Source: Stenopsyche tienmushanensis
Lineage: Eukaryota; Arthropoda; Insecta; Trichoptera; Stenopsychidae
Length of the DNA: 64,000 nucleotides
Assembly (NCBI GenBank): GCA_008973525.1
Contig: WACJ01000061.1
Location: forward strand, 310,001-374,000
Direction: 5' to 3'
Shown: piece by piece, positions 12,882 to 23,651 of the stretch
Position numbering within the stretch: the stretch's first letter is position 1
How the letters are laid out: the number at the start of each line of letters is the position of its first letter
Translations under genes and position numbers: made by a program
Notes under the pieces: generated by a model
The model's input: only the letters and a program-made list of their open reading frames with translations
Database searches by the model: none
Told to the model about the DNA's origin: nothing

Positions 12882-12967
12882 CTGCCATGGCCACCGTCCA
12901 AAGGATGCGTCCTTTCCGCCCACTATGCGAGTTTCCGGTCTTGAAAACATAGCCGGAACACCACATT
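12882..12967 (-). CDS. Sb: Stubble-like protease exon 5: linker cysteine and zymogen activation site
   Basis: The exon is 86 nt, with acceptor TTTTAG and donor CAG followed by GTAATA. It enters in phase 1 and leaves in phase 0. It encodes E-CGVPAMFSRPETR-IVGGKDASFGRWPWQ (residues 380-408). CGVP carries the cysteine that normally stays disulfide-bonded to the catalytic domain after cleavage. R393/I394 is the trypsin-type activation bond, and IVGG followed by WPWQ is the canonical S1-family N-terminus. The CGVP...RPETRIVGGK...FGRWPWQ arrangement is characteristic of Stubble. The next exon should start with V-S and carry the catalytic His, but I found no such exon, nor GDSGGP, in 1-12881 on the minus strand. 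The rest of the gene therefore lies to the left of the window. Confidence 0.93.
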
Positions 12968-13826
12968 CTAAAATTACAAAAAATCAATTCAATCTCCAAG
13001 AAAATAATCCGCCTGCGAGCTAAGCGCGGATGATAAAAACACATCCTTAATTTTTCGCCGAGGTGGAAACTTATTTTATTCCTCTCAGTCAAGTCCATAT
13101 ATTTTTTGTCCTTTCTTTAATATCGCCTCTATAAGGCATTACTCCTTAACGTCTACATTTTTTTCTATCTCTTCTTTGGCTCTCCCGCTATTTATTGCCT
13201 TAATTTCTTCTTGAAATAAAGTCTATGGACTCAATATAGGCTCTATTCAGTCACAAAATAGGGTGTTTCAAAACGCATTTATGGATACAATCCCCAAAAG
13301 GGACACTTTTAACTTGGCATGAAAATGAGGGTTGCTCGAACTTAAACAGCACTATATTTTTAAATAAATATAATAAAGTATTATTCAAAATAAGCGCACT
13401 GTTATTATTAATTTTACAGCCTTTATGGAATGATTTTTTGTAATAATCGATCTGGTATATATTTTTTTATGTGTAATATATTGTGCAATGTATAAAACAG
13501 AGCCGTTTTCAAATTTTCAGAAATATTTTCAGTAATTATGGCATGTAGTATTGCAATAGTAAATGTGCTCATAAAATTCCCAATGATATTTTCTTTAAGA
13601 TTAAACAACATCTCAAACTTGCTTTCTTCCACATTTATTTCCGCTTTAAGTACAGTAAGACACCATTTAACGCTGCTTCAGTATTACGCGGTAGTTTTGG
13701 GACTTCTCGAAATCAATTCAAATTTCGGAAATATTCCCTGAAATCGATCACGCTTTTTTACCTTGATATTTTTGCCTTGAATTCATGTTTATTGCGTTAT
13801 AGTTGATATTTGATCGATAATGTTAA

Positions 13827-14973
13827 CTCTTTGCGGTCCTATGTCGAGTCTGACTCGACATCGATTTTATTTCGGTGCGTCCTATGTCGAGTCTGATTCG
13901 ACATTTTTTCCACTCGGATTAAAAATCAAGTGATTTTTTTGCAGTACGCGTGTTAAGGACAGTATTTGGAAATTTCCTTCACAATGCTTCACCTATCTGC
14001 TAAAGATACAAAGGAAAGGGGCTGTTGCACGGGTAAAATCCTAAACACAGGCAATGATTCTTGACGCGCGCTATTATATTCGTTATATTTTTGTGCAAAA
14101 CTAACGGATATACAAAATGCCAAAAATAAAAATAAAAAAACAGTGATTATGTACGTGATCTGAATATTGAATTGCAAGAATTAGGTAAAGAAATTGGAGA
14201 GAATGATTATAGTGTGGTTTAAACAACCAATAAAAAGAAGAACTATAGCACCAATTTTGGAACATCAAATCCCGTCTTCATCTTAGATTCTGATTCAGAT
14301 GAAGAAATTAGTATTCCTGTTCGAGCACCATGAACCTTCAGGGTATACAGCAGCAACGATGAATCAGATTTCCGATCAAATACATCTCTCCCAATTGTCG
14401 ATACTACACCATTAGTTGCCACGAGAAGAAACGAAGAAGTGCAGAAACCTTTTCTAAGATTTTGAGGTATCCATAATCAATGCCTACATTTTGCACAAAA
14501 ATGTGCCATAAAAGAAGGAAAAAATCCGATGAAACATAAAACGTTTCATACGGAATTATTATTGAGCCTCATTGGTGATGTTAGAGACCCAAATAAAAAC
14601 CAGTGAGTATCCACTACGGACAAGAAGCAATGATTAGAAAATAAGCCTCATTTCATTTATGCCAGTCAGGAGAGGAAACATAAAGATTGTCTCGTATGTT
14701 CCATTAGGAAAATTCCAGGTGGGAGGAAAGAGACAAACTTTATTTGTGTGACATGTATCAGAAAGTCCAATCTCCATTTAGTCCAATGTTTTGAGAGACA
14801 TACTATAAAATATAATAACTCTGTATAATATATTAGTAAAATATACAACTTTGGTAAAAAAATAATAGTGTTTTATTAAATAATAACTTAAAAATTGAAA
14901 AAAAAAGTTTTATCTTTAAAATGTCTAAAATATTTAGGAAACTACTGGAACTTTTTTTTACGACCGCAAAGTG
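13827..14973 (+). mobile_element. piggyBac element, internally deleted
   Basis: The 1147-bp element is bounded by TTAA at 13823-13826 and 14974-14977, the diagnostic piggyBac target. Its ends are CTCTTTGCGGTC and GACCGCAAAGTG. Two direct copies of GTCCTATGTCGAGTCTGA followed by TCGACAT lie just inside the left end, each a near-palindrome. The interior keeps an acidic N-terminal scrap (ILDSDSDEEISIPVRA at about 14283) and the C-terminal Cys-rich finger, but nothing of the DDD catalytic core. I infer a non-autonomous deletion copy. Confidence 0.88.
14655..14826 (+). pseudogene. piggyBac transposase C-terminal cysteine-rich finger remnant
   Basis: The plus-strand frame reads FIYASQERKHKDCLVCSIRK, then GGRKETNFICVTCIRKSNLH, then LVQCFERHT. 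The CxxC...CxxC...C...H spacing matches the RING/PHD-like zinc-binding tail of piggyBac transposases. It lies directly inside the right end of the element. Confidence 0.82.
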
Positions 14974-15257
14974 TTAATATGACCTCTTTTAACGCTGTTT
15001 CGTTTAGCGCTGTAACTTATTGGAACTATTTCTCATGTTAAGCGGGGTCTTACTGTATCTATAATTTTTAAATACTTTCTGTGTATTTCTACAACTTTGA
15101 AATATTACAATATGTTGCAAATACTATACTAAATTTGTATAAAACTATCACCAAAAATATTTTTGAAGAACCTCAAATGTATTTTACATTCTCCAAAAAA
15201 TATTAATATATGTGTTAAATATATCATCTACTAAAGTCAAACAAAAATTTTACTAAC

Positions 15258-15665
15258 CGACATCTTTGGTTGCAGCAGTGGTCATAATCGACCCACTCGA
15301 AGAACTTGAAGCTCCATTGCCGTGTACTGGTGAGACCGTCGATCCATAACTCGACTGGTGTCCAATTGATGAAGGTCTTGCTCCCAAAGTAGATGGTATC
15401 GACGTCGTCGTGGACGTCGATACCGTGGATAATTTAATAGGCTTATAATTTACAGGCTTTACAGTGTAGGGCTTGGGATGCGGAGACGTCTTCATTGTCG
15501 GCGTTTTTTGGGTCGTCGTCGTGAATTTTTTAGTGGGTTTTGGCCTTCCAGTGGAAGGTTTCTCCCAAGAAACGGGCCTCGGTTTCGTTATAAAATTTGG
15601 TTCAGTCGTGGCCTGCCAATGAACTGTATTTACATTAACACCAGGTCTTGCAGACCAGGCTCCAA
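15258..15665 (-). CDS. Sb: Stubble-like protease exon 4: Thr/Ser/Lys/Pro-rich stalk
   Basis: The exon is 408 nt, with acceptor ATTTTGCAG, donor GTTAGT and phase 1 at both ends. It adds 135 whole codons. It starts VGAWSARPGVNVNTVHWQ, continues through PTKKFTTTTQKTPTMKTSP and repeated KP pairs (PHPKPYTVKPVNYKPIKL), then a Ser/Thr run, and ends ASSSSSGSIMTTAATKDV. It contains no cysteine. The final split codon, G plus AA, makes Glu and leads directly into the linker ECGVP of exon 5. This join is the strongest evidence that exons 4 and 5 are adjacent with nothing missing. Like exon 3 it can be skipped without shifting the frame. Confidence 0.86.
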
Positions 15666-17481
15666 CTGCAAAATAAAAATTTGACCTATAGAAGAATTCG
15701 TTCGATGTACGCATTTAACGCTATATTAGCCTTCGCCGTTTATTTTTGATGTTAAATCACTCGTGGATATTTTGAAGAGTCTATGAATTTTATGTAAGAA
15801 ATTTATGTTATTGCTTGAATTTTTCGCTCTGTCGAAATACAATAAGACCCTACCATAAAAAACCCGAAGTAAAATAGAAATCGTTTCTTTATCAAATCAC
15901 GGGGTTTACGGTAGATTTATTTTAAGTTTCTCTGTTTTTTTCATCCCCTTCTTTCTTGGTCCATTTTCGGAATCGTTCATAAAAAGGAAAATGCCGAGTG
16001 AAAACACGAAACGAATACATTGAAATAATCCAGGTGCTTCTTCGAGTCGTGATCTATGATTACTGCAATCAAAACTTGAAAACAATTTATTTCAATACAG
16101 AATTGAATTTTCTACGGACTTTTGTAAGGATTAAGTGATTTTTGACAAATTTGTGTTTTCATCCAAACAAAATGTAATTGAAAAACGCTTTGTGCACCCA
16201 TAAATCTCTCATTGACCCAGTTTTAGAAATTCCCGAATGAAATCGGCCAATTGCTACATTTTACAAATTTTTATACACGGCTTACATAATGTTGACGCAA
16301 CCCTAATCTCCCTCATCGGATTTTTTCCAGAATTTTATTGCTCCAGAGTAAAATCGATATAAGTCATTGTGTGCCGGAATTGTAGTTACATATTATGCAA
16401 CAAAGCATTTTTCATCAAACGTATTTCATTTAGTTCCATATGAATATTCGCTATATCGAACACAAAGCTTCATAGCTAGAAAGCTTTGCCAATGCATTTG
16501 CTTTGTGCTTTTGGCGCTGTGAATTAATTTCACGATTTTAATACATATATTTCCCCCTACTACAAAACAAGTTTCATTATAATTTGTAATATATAATAAT
16601 AATCTAAAGCCATCAGTTATAAATTTACCTTGTATCATGTGAACATTTGATACGTAACATATTATAATATTCATATTTATAATTTTGTTGAAATCCTGGT
16701 ATTCACGTAAAATATCAAAATGTGTACAGTTTAAAGATGAATCTTTTAAAACAATGAAAGCCACATTATCATCGTATTCAATGATGGTCTTATCATATAA
16801 TCATATACTTAAAAATTACCATTGAACATATTATTACGCAAATTGACGGCATTTGACTGATATATATTGTTTAATATAAAGTAGATATCAAAATATCACG
16901 GTGAACTGAGAACGAGCTTATAAATTACTTTAACAGGATTATATTATAGAAATTTTTCACCTTGATGATTATTGTGAATACGAGATAAATTTAGGTCCAA
17001 TTTCAATAGTATTGCCATATTATATGAAAATTTTAAATAAGAAGCTATTTTTATCATGTTGTTAAATAAGATTGATTAAACGGTTTCACATCTCTCATAT
17101 GAATCGAAAAAAGGCTCACGTTCTATTTTAAATAAGATATTTGAGAGAAATACTGAATACATTATGAAAAGAAGGACTGGTGTATTAAAGAAATTGGAAT
17201 TTAAGGGTGGATGTCTGTTTAATATATATTTTTACGCCATTTGCGAATTTATTTTTTACAAGCGACTTGATCATTTTTTTTTTGTTTTTCAAACTAGGCA
17301 AAATCTATCAAAAATACCAAATAAAAATTTATTGTCACGATGGAAATTAGCAATAAACTTCCAGTAATTAGCCCACCAACCCACCCAATTTAATCTTCTC
17401 ATTATTCTAAAAAATAATATTATTCTCAAATATTTCCACATGATCGTCCCGAATTAATTGAATCTTATCAAATATGTAATA
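15666..17481. other. Intron 3 sequence, no feature recognised
   Basis: AT-rich. A minus-strand open stretch of 112 codons at 16426-16764 has no recognisable domain and no splice support. I see no transposon ends. Confidence 0.5.
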
Positions 17482-19305
17482 TAGTGTACCCTCGATTATC
17501 CTGGTACAGATTATCCGATTTGCAAATAATTCGTGCTTGAAAAATATTAATTGTGTGGCTACTATCTCATTACGGGAAGAATGATAAAGGAACTCCCTAC
17601 CAAAGGATTTAAGTTCTTGGTACAAACATTCAATGCAGTACTAAAAATGGGCTATTTCCCACCGCAATGGTGGCTAAGATTATTCTAATCCCCAAGTCCG
17701 GCAAGGATATACATGACGTCAAATCATACAGATCCATCAGCTTACTTCCAATAATTTTCAAAATTTTTAAAAAACTACTACTGAAGAGACTTAGGCCATT
17801 AATTGAGAAAAACAATCTAATACCCAATCACCAATTTGGATTTCGTCAACGACATGCGACTGTGGAACAAATACACAAGATCTTTAATAGAATACACAAG
17901 GACTTAGAAGACAGAAAATATTGCTCGGCAGCATTTCTGGACGTAACTCAGGCTTTTGACAAAGTGTGACACCACAAATTACTTCTTCATACTCAAATCT
18001 TACCTGACCAACAGAACATTCTACGTCAAATATGAAGATAAAGCCACAAAACTCCTTGATATTAAATCCGGCATCCCACAAGGCAGTGTACTTGGACCAG
18101 TTTTATACCTTTTATACATAGCCGACATTCGAATGAAAGTAAATCTATGCATGTCACTTTCACAAATAGAGGAGAAACATGTCCTCCTGTCTCACTGAAT
18201 GACTGCGCACTGCCACAGGCAGTTGTAGTTAAATATCTCGGCATGCACCTGGATAGACATTTAACGTGGAAGACGCGCATAAGCAAGAAGAGAAAGCAAC
18301 TGGAAATCAAAATGAAAATGGAACTCCAATATTGACATTCTCCAACGCCTTCAGTCCTTCTTAAGTACTGAATATAATACTATAGGTAACGTTCCATGGT
18401 ACGTGACAAAAGACTCGATACACAGGGAATCAAGCATGCCAATAGAGAGGCAGGAAATTGAAAACCATAGCCAAAAATACAAAAAAAGATTGAACACACA
18501 CCTCAACCACCTTGTTGAAGAGCTAATCAGCCAACCCTCCGGAATGCGTAGGCTGAAAATATGTATGATTCATAACCTGGACAAAAGATTCGAATGAAGG
18601 AACATTAGGTCTTCGTTAATAAATGGGGACCTACACAAGCCAGCAACGCCATAAAATTTAACTTTTGGTGATTGGAAAAATACATAAACATCGATCTTTT
18701 AAAGGAACTCCAATTAATTTTCCTATCGATTATTATAGCCAGAAAGGGATACGGTTGGACAGGGAGATTTTTTAAGATTGGTTCAAAAAGAAATGGGTTT
18801 CAGAGGTTCAAGATTTTTTAAAAAATAAAGGATTGCCACAGAAAGCAGTATTATTATTATACAATGCTTCTTCTCATCCGAACTGATTGATTGCAAAATT
18901 TTTGCCCCCTAACATCTTTGGTCCAGCTCATGGAACAAGGCGTTATAGCATCAATGAAACGTCTTTATCTGAAAACTCTTACTGAGGAAGATAACAACTT
19001 AATTCATTTCTGAAAAAAACACGATATTGGATGACACAGAATAACACAATTTTTAACAAGCATAAAGCCAGAAACACTTGTTCAATCATGGAGAAAGATT
19101 CTTTCTGACATGGAAACAAATGTGAATAAAACTATGAGCGCTTTTCTTAATAAAGAAGTATTAAAATCATGAAAACAAATATGTATTGTAAATATGATAT
19201 TATATTCGAAACCGAGTAGAAATTTGATGATTTGGATTATCCATATTTTCCAGTTATTCGTGTCCTTCCTTCCCAGAATCAGCCCGGATAATCGAGAGTC
19301 TACTG
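17482..19305 (+). mobile_element. Tigger-like element (copy C) interrupted by a LINE
   Basis: The left end TAGTGTACCCTCGATTATCC and the right end GGATAATCGAGAGTCTACTG are degenerate versions of the Tigger ends at 10256-11116. The right-hand interior (about 18750-19180) keeps transposase pieces in shifting frames: FLKNKGLPQKAVLLLYNASS with SHPN, then SLVQLMEQGVIASMKRLYLK. The second catalytic aspartate, normally in LLLDNAPSH, is replaced by Tyr (TAC), so the copy is dead. The LINE fragment at 17565-18605 sits inside it. This is more diverged than copies A, B, D and E. Confidence 0.75.
17565..18605 (+). mobile_element. Jockey-like non-LTR retrotransposon fragment
   Basis: This is a 5'-truncated and internally deleted LINE. 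The first frame (17667-17969) gives MVAKIILIPKSGKDIHDVKS, YRSISLLP, then HQFGFRQRHATVEQIHKI and FLDVTQAFDKV, which are reverse-transcriptase blocks 1-3. After a frameshift, SYLTNRTFYVKYEDKATKLL leads to SGIPQGSVLGPVLYLLYIAD. The essential FADD motif is missing because the next residues jump to RMKVNLCMSLS. The tail VTFTNRG...VVKYLGMHLDRHLTWKTRI is the typical region after the catalytic domain in Jockey-clade elements, and the end at about 18403-18597 is the usual C-terminus (IHRESSMPIERQEIENHSQKY). It cannot retrotranspose. Confidence 0.85.
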
Positions 19306-19529
19306 CAGATGTACAAATATTAATAAAATCATATGTGATATTGGAATTATATTAAAAATCTAATGAAGTGTGCATTATTAATCGGTGGTAAATTAATTTC
19401 AAATGTAATTAAATTAGGGGAAAACGTTTGCGGTTTTCTGATGGAAACATTTTTCATATGTCGACAGATTCATAGCGATTGAAATTATATTTTTAATTTG
19501 AGTAATGAGATGAAATATAATATGCTTAC

Positions 19530-19982
19530 CTATACCTATGCTCGCTTGTGGCTCTATGTCGTTGATTGTTATCGAGGTGATGGGCCTCGCGGTACCCCTC
19601 TGGGGGCCAGCACCGCCCCCTCCAATATTACTAGGACTAGACGATATCTTATTACTTGGACTAGTAGCCAAGAGTGGACGGTGGCTCATATTAGTTGGAC
19701 TAGTTGCAGAAAGAGGTCTTTGATAATTTAAATTTATATTATTATTTATATTTAAGCTAGGTTTGTTTCCGTGGTGCGAGGGCCTGTGGCTGTGCGCTGT
19801 GCCGCCACCTGTTGGCTTAGTGACGAACGTGGGTCGATTCGAGTGAGGTCTGCTTGGATGCGGCCGAGCCTCATTCTGGTTCTGAACCGAATTCACAGAT
19901 GGCGCTGACGTGTTGTTGTACATTTGAGGGTTGTGAGGCCTGATGGGCCTCGATGCTGTCGTCATCGGTCTGTGGCTGGAAA
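19530..19982 (-). CDS. Sb: Stubble-like protease exon 3: proline/serine/histidine-rich stalk
   Basis: The exon is 453 nt, with acceptor CTTTTCAG, donor GTAAGC and phase 1 at both ends. It adds 150 whole codons with no cysteine and no hydrophobic segment. The composition is dominated by S, T, P, N, H and R (SSHRPMTTASRPIRPHNPQ, then RPHPSRPHSNRP, a glycine patch GGGGAG, and ITINDIEPQASIGI). A short internal near-repeat is visible: QRPLSATSP and HRPLLATSP. Such low-complexity, probably O-glycosylated stems separate the knot domain from the protease domain in Stubble (family knowledge). Sequence identity in this part would not be expected between insects, so the assignment rests on its position, splice phase and open frame. 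Confidence 0.85.
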
Positions 19983-20264
19983 CTGAAAAGAAAAAAAAAT
20001 TCTCTTATCAAATGAATTATTTTTAAATAAAATAATTTTATTGCATGGGAATCCCGAAGCTTGAATTCGGCCAAGCTTAAAACTTTCCGGACGATTAATA
20101 ATTCTTGTCCAGCAGTCCATTAATTGGTAAAACGCAAAGAAACGATGTATGTGATCAGGAATCGTATCATAGTATTTCAAATAAAGATGCGTATTTCTAA
20201 CAATATATTTCTAAGCAAAATATTGAAAAACGTCTTGCGAGACTCCACTCTCCCGAACCATGTA

Positions 20265-20640
20265 CAATAAGATCCCACTTAACCGGTTGACGCACACGAC
20301 TGGAATAACGATTTTCGCAATTTATGAACGTAAAATTGGAGTTAAATCATCGCTAAAACACACAATTGTTGACAATAGCGTTATCTACCTCATTTCAATT
20401 CTCAGAGAAGTTTGAGAGTTTTTAAGCCGCTCAAGTTTGTTTTCGTTTTGATGAGTTTCGTCGATGTGAGATGAGATTTGAAGTGCCGACGAAGACGGTA
20501 TGCATAGACTTATCTGGCGCAAAAAGCAAGTACTATCTGCTGATGCATGACGGGATTTGACGGTTGTGTACGTCAAAGTGTTAATACGATGGAAATGTTC
20601 CAAGTTACAGCACTAAACGAAATAACGTTAAACAATGACG
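20265..20640. mobile_element. Second CAGTAAGAC-type Tigger MITE, split by a TTAA insertion
   Basis: CAATAAGATCCCACTTAA (after TA at 20263-20264) and, beyond the insertion, GGAAATGTTCCAAGTTACAG then CACTAAACGAAATAACGTTA match the right end of the MITE at 13653-15055 read in reverse. The other end of this MITE is not clear, so the right limit is approximate. Confidence 0.65.
20283..20580. mobile_element. piggyBac-type MITE (298 bp) with TTAA target
   Basis: Flanked by TTAA at 20279-20282 and 20581-20584. The ends are CCGGTTGACGCACACGAC and, in reverse, CACTTTGACGTACACAAC, an imperfect terminal inverted repeat. Comparing with the uninterrupted MITE at 13653-15055 recreates the empty site: CTTAA then the A-GAAAT-GTTCC block. 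This strongly supports the limits. A partial inverted copy of its left half is at 22112-22271. Confidence 0.78.
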
Positions 20641-20919
20641 ATAAGTGAAATAAATGGAAATTTAAAAAAAAACATTTGAAGAAAGAATTTATGTTTGAGA
20701 TGAGGGAGTTTCTTCTTTAATTTTTTTTTATAAACAAGTCGTTTAACGTCATTTGCATGCAATTTCATTATCGTAATGTAATTGTTGTTCTACTAATTCT
20801 GTAAAATGGTTATTAGAAGGGCTTTCGCCAGTTGTAATTTGCAATCATTCTTTAATATCCTACGCATTTTTGTCGACATTCTTGCTTAACTTTCGTCATG
20901 GGTTCTTTCACATGGTCTA

Positions 20920-21565
20920 TTTTACGTCTGTTTTATGGTCTGGTCTGGTTTATGGTCTATTCTGGGTTACCCCAGACTAGCCACACAGAGAGTATCTTCC
21001 TCTGATCTTTTAGCTCCACAAGAAACGATACGCACAGAGCGTCCAGGTGCCCACCCCTTTTGTTCCGCGCCCTTCAAAGGAGGCGAGGTTTCTGCAAGAA
21101 GACCAGCTTCAGACTAAATGCATCCAAAGGTGCGATGGAGGAGGAAAAATAAAGGTTAAGCTAAGTTCAAATAACAATTATCGCAGGTTCATTGCCACCA
21201 CGAGTCCAGCCTCAGTTTGAAGGGGGCTGTAGCAGACGACGGAAGCAGGGGTTATCCCTTCCCCATGGTACTCATATCGGTTCGGTCATTTGTAGTACCT
21301 AGCCACAAAGACGAGTCGCCGTTCGAACAGCCTAAAACCATTCTCCCTTGTATTTCTAGGCTCTTGAAGATAGTGGTGAGCCTTAGACACAGTCTCTACC
21401 AACTACTGTAATTGGCTGTTCAACACACCGCTTCATGGGTACGCAGCACAGTTTGACCTGCGTATCCTAGCTGCATTTGATGAACCCAGGGGTTCAACCG
21501 TTGCCCACGGGCGTAGGGTTGACTCCTCCCTCCTCTGGGGTTTATGCGTAAACATCACGGAGTCT
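20920..21565 (+). repeat. Unclassified GC-richer dispersed repeat (copy 1)
   Basis: It shares about 500 bp with 30365-30880, including CACAGAGCGTCCAGGTGCCC (copy 2: GCGCAGAGCGTCCAGATACC), GAAGACCAGCTTCAGACTA, TTCCCCATGGTACTC, TTTGTAGTACCT and CATGGGTACGCAGCACAG. No terminal repeats, target duplication or recognisable protein are evident. The two copies differ by several indels, so the family is old. Possibly the untranslated part of a retroelement. Confidence 0.65.
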
Positions 21566-22111
21566 AATACTCACACGGAAATATAGGATATGTTACATAT
21601 ATCGAAAAGTCCTTGCCCTTTTTGATAGACGTCGGTAAGTTGTTTTAAAGAACTATTCGTCAATAATATTAATGAGTCTTTGTATAATGTTGTCTTTGTT
21701 AAGGATGGGATATTCAAAGAACTATTCATTATGAATTTATAAAACCTGGCGAAACAGTAACTGCAAATATGTATTGTCAGCAATTGGAAAGAGTGAATAA
21801 AAATTGAGAGTTATAACGAAATGCAGGCAATTTTTTTAAACGATTCAAATAAAACAGGTGTTAAAGCTTAATATATAATCAGATTATATTATACATGTTA
21901 ATAAAAGAGTTGCGTAGCAATAATTGATGCGGGCAGTGCTAGATATTTTCGCACTATATGGTACAATCAAGCAACTGAGGCTTTTTATCCAATGATTACC
22001 AATATTATATAATTAAGAGCAAGATATAGCCACGTTTGAAAAAATATTACTATATTTAATTCAATGTAAAATGAAGAACGTCTACCAAAATGCTCAAATA
22101 AAATGCTAAAT
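21566..22111. other. Intronic sequence, nothing recognised
   Basis: AT-rich intron 2 sequence between two repeats. The 70-codon minus open stretch at 21571-21783 is not recognisable. Confidence 0.45.
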
Positions 22112-22271
22112 CAAACTTCTCTGAGAATTGAAATGAGGCAAATAACGCGACTGTCAACAATCAATGTCATTGATTCAAAACCATAATAATTGTGTATTTT
22201 AGCAATGGTTTAACTCAAATTTTATGTTCTTGCGAAAATCGTTATTTCAGACGTGTGCGTCAACCGGTTAA
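22112..22271. repeat. Half copy of the piggyBac-type MITE, inverted
   Basis: AACTTCTCTGAGAATTGAAA through GCGAAAATCGTTATTTC to GTGTGCGTCAACCGGTTAA is the reverse complement of 20279-20430. The outer end keeps the TTAA. The inner half is missing. Confidence 0.75.
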
Positions 22272-22274
22272 AAA

Positions 22275-23465
22275 TATTTTCTTTTAGCACCACCATTTTT
22301 GTTTGCAGAACAAGACCTAAGACGTTTTTAACCTTTCTTGTAAAAAAAAATTTAGATTTAAAAAAAAAGTATTCCATCATCCTAATTTATTTTTATTCAC
22401 CCAAGAGATTCTAATTATTGATTTATGGCATCATATCAGAACTAGCTTGAGAAAATATTTATAATTACATATCGAAGAAATCTTAACTGGAGAGAAATGT
22501 ATCATTTCAAAGACGCAACTTTCGACTATATCAATTGTGGCTTTCATGTCTTGTATGCAATCCCATTGATCATTTAGATACTATCCTTCAATTAACCATG
22601 GCAAGAAAAAAATGATCTTATATGATGCATCTATGAATTCAAGAAGTAAATCTTCCAATATTAGCTATATATATTTATTTCGAACCAATTTATCAAACAA
22701 GTATTTCGATTATATTCTGGATATGATATATGATAATAAATGATTAAGCATTGAACGCTAAATATCCAATGTCTTTTCTCACATAAAAGCAAAAAAGAAA
22801 TTGGTCATCACATCGGAATTAGATCATCCAGTTTGCAATGATTCCATATCAAGTTTTTTTTCCGACGCGAAGATTCATCATGAAACTTGTTCTCAACCAC
22901 CTCGGATGAATTCAGAAATTGATTTATACAACCTGTTAGTTGACAATTTCCTGTTCATTAATGCATGTAATAGCACGTAAGCCTTCATAATCTGGATGCG
23001 ACGCTATATTTAGCCGGACAGGATAGACTTTCTTCAAACATACTTGGATTGAAGTGGATGTGTGATGTTAAGTTTGGGTGCTCCATATTGCACCCAATAT
23101 GCAGCAAGTCGAGCGTTCAGCTTACATTCTCAAAACGTGATGTTTACACGTTTACGCTAGCCTAGAGTTACGGTCAAACGTGGCCATCTCGGAATAATTT
23201 ATTTTACTGTTAAATGCCTTAAAATAATAAACAATAACTTTAACTAGGCCAATGATCCTCTCTCTTTCGACGAGAAACTGTACGCTAATCTAAATCCATA
23301 ATATTTCTAATGAAAATGATAATGTATGGATCTCAAATCTGCTTCCAACACAGCCAGATAAATATTCTTACTGTGGATGTAAGTTGTGGGCTTAAAAATT
23401 GCACAAAAAGTTGACTTAGAAAGTTATGATTTATTCAACGATATCTAATGATCATTTGATGATAC
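22275..23465. other. Intron 2 sequence, nothing recognised
   Basis: AT-rich, with no supported gene. The stretch 22980-23180 is slightly GC-richer. Confidence 0.45.
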
Positions 23466-23575
23466 GAAATTATTTTTTTGGGGTAAAAATGATCAAGAAA
23501 ATGCTAAAAAATATGGAAGTTTAACTAAAAATCCTACTAAATTTTAATGTTATAAATCCAAAAAATATTTTTTTA
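23466..23575 (+). repeat. Short piece of the Mutator-like element 3' region
   Basis: AATTATTTTTTTGGGGTAAA through ATGATCAAGAAAATGCTAA and the following TGGAAGTTTAACTAAAAATC match the 3' non-coding part shared by the Mutator-like copies at 27540-27630 and 56700-56780. Confidence 0.6.
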
Positions 23576-23651
23576 TTATCAAGATTTACATAACAGGATT
23601 TATAAATATTAATACTTCTAATTTCACAAATTTGTTGGTCCATTCAATTTT

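Larger units (their letters stand above)
13653..15055. mobile_element. Tigger-type MITE (CAGTAAGAC ends) carrying a nested piggyBac element
   Basis: The outer element runs from CAGTAAGACACCATTTAACG to CATGTTAAGCGGGGTCTTAC-TG. It has imperfect inverted ends and TA on both sides (13651-13652, 15056-15057). Without the inserted piggyBac it would be only about 250 bp, so it is a MITE. A second copy lies at 20265-20640. It sits in intron 4 of the Stubble-like gene. Confidence 0.82.
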
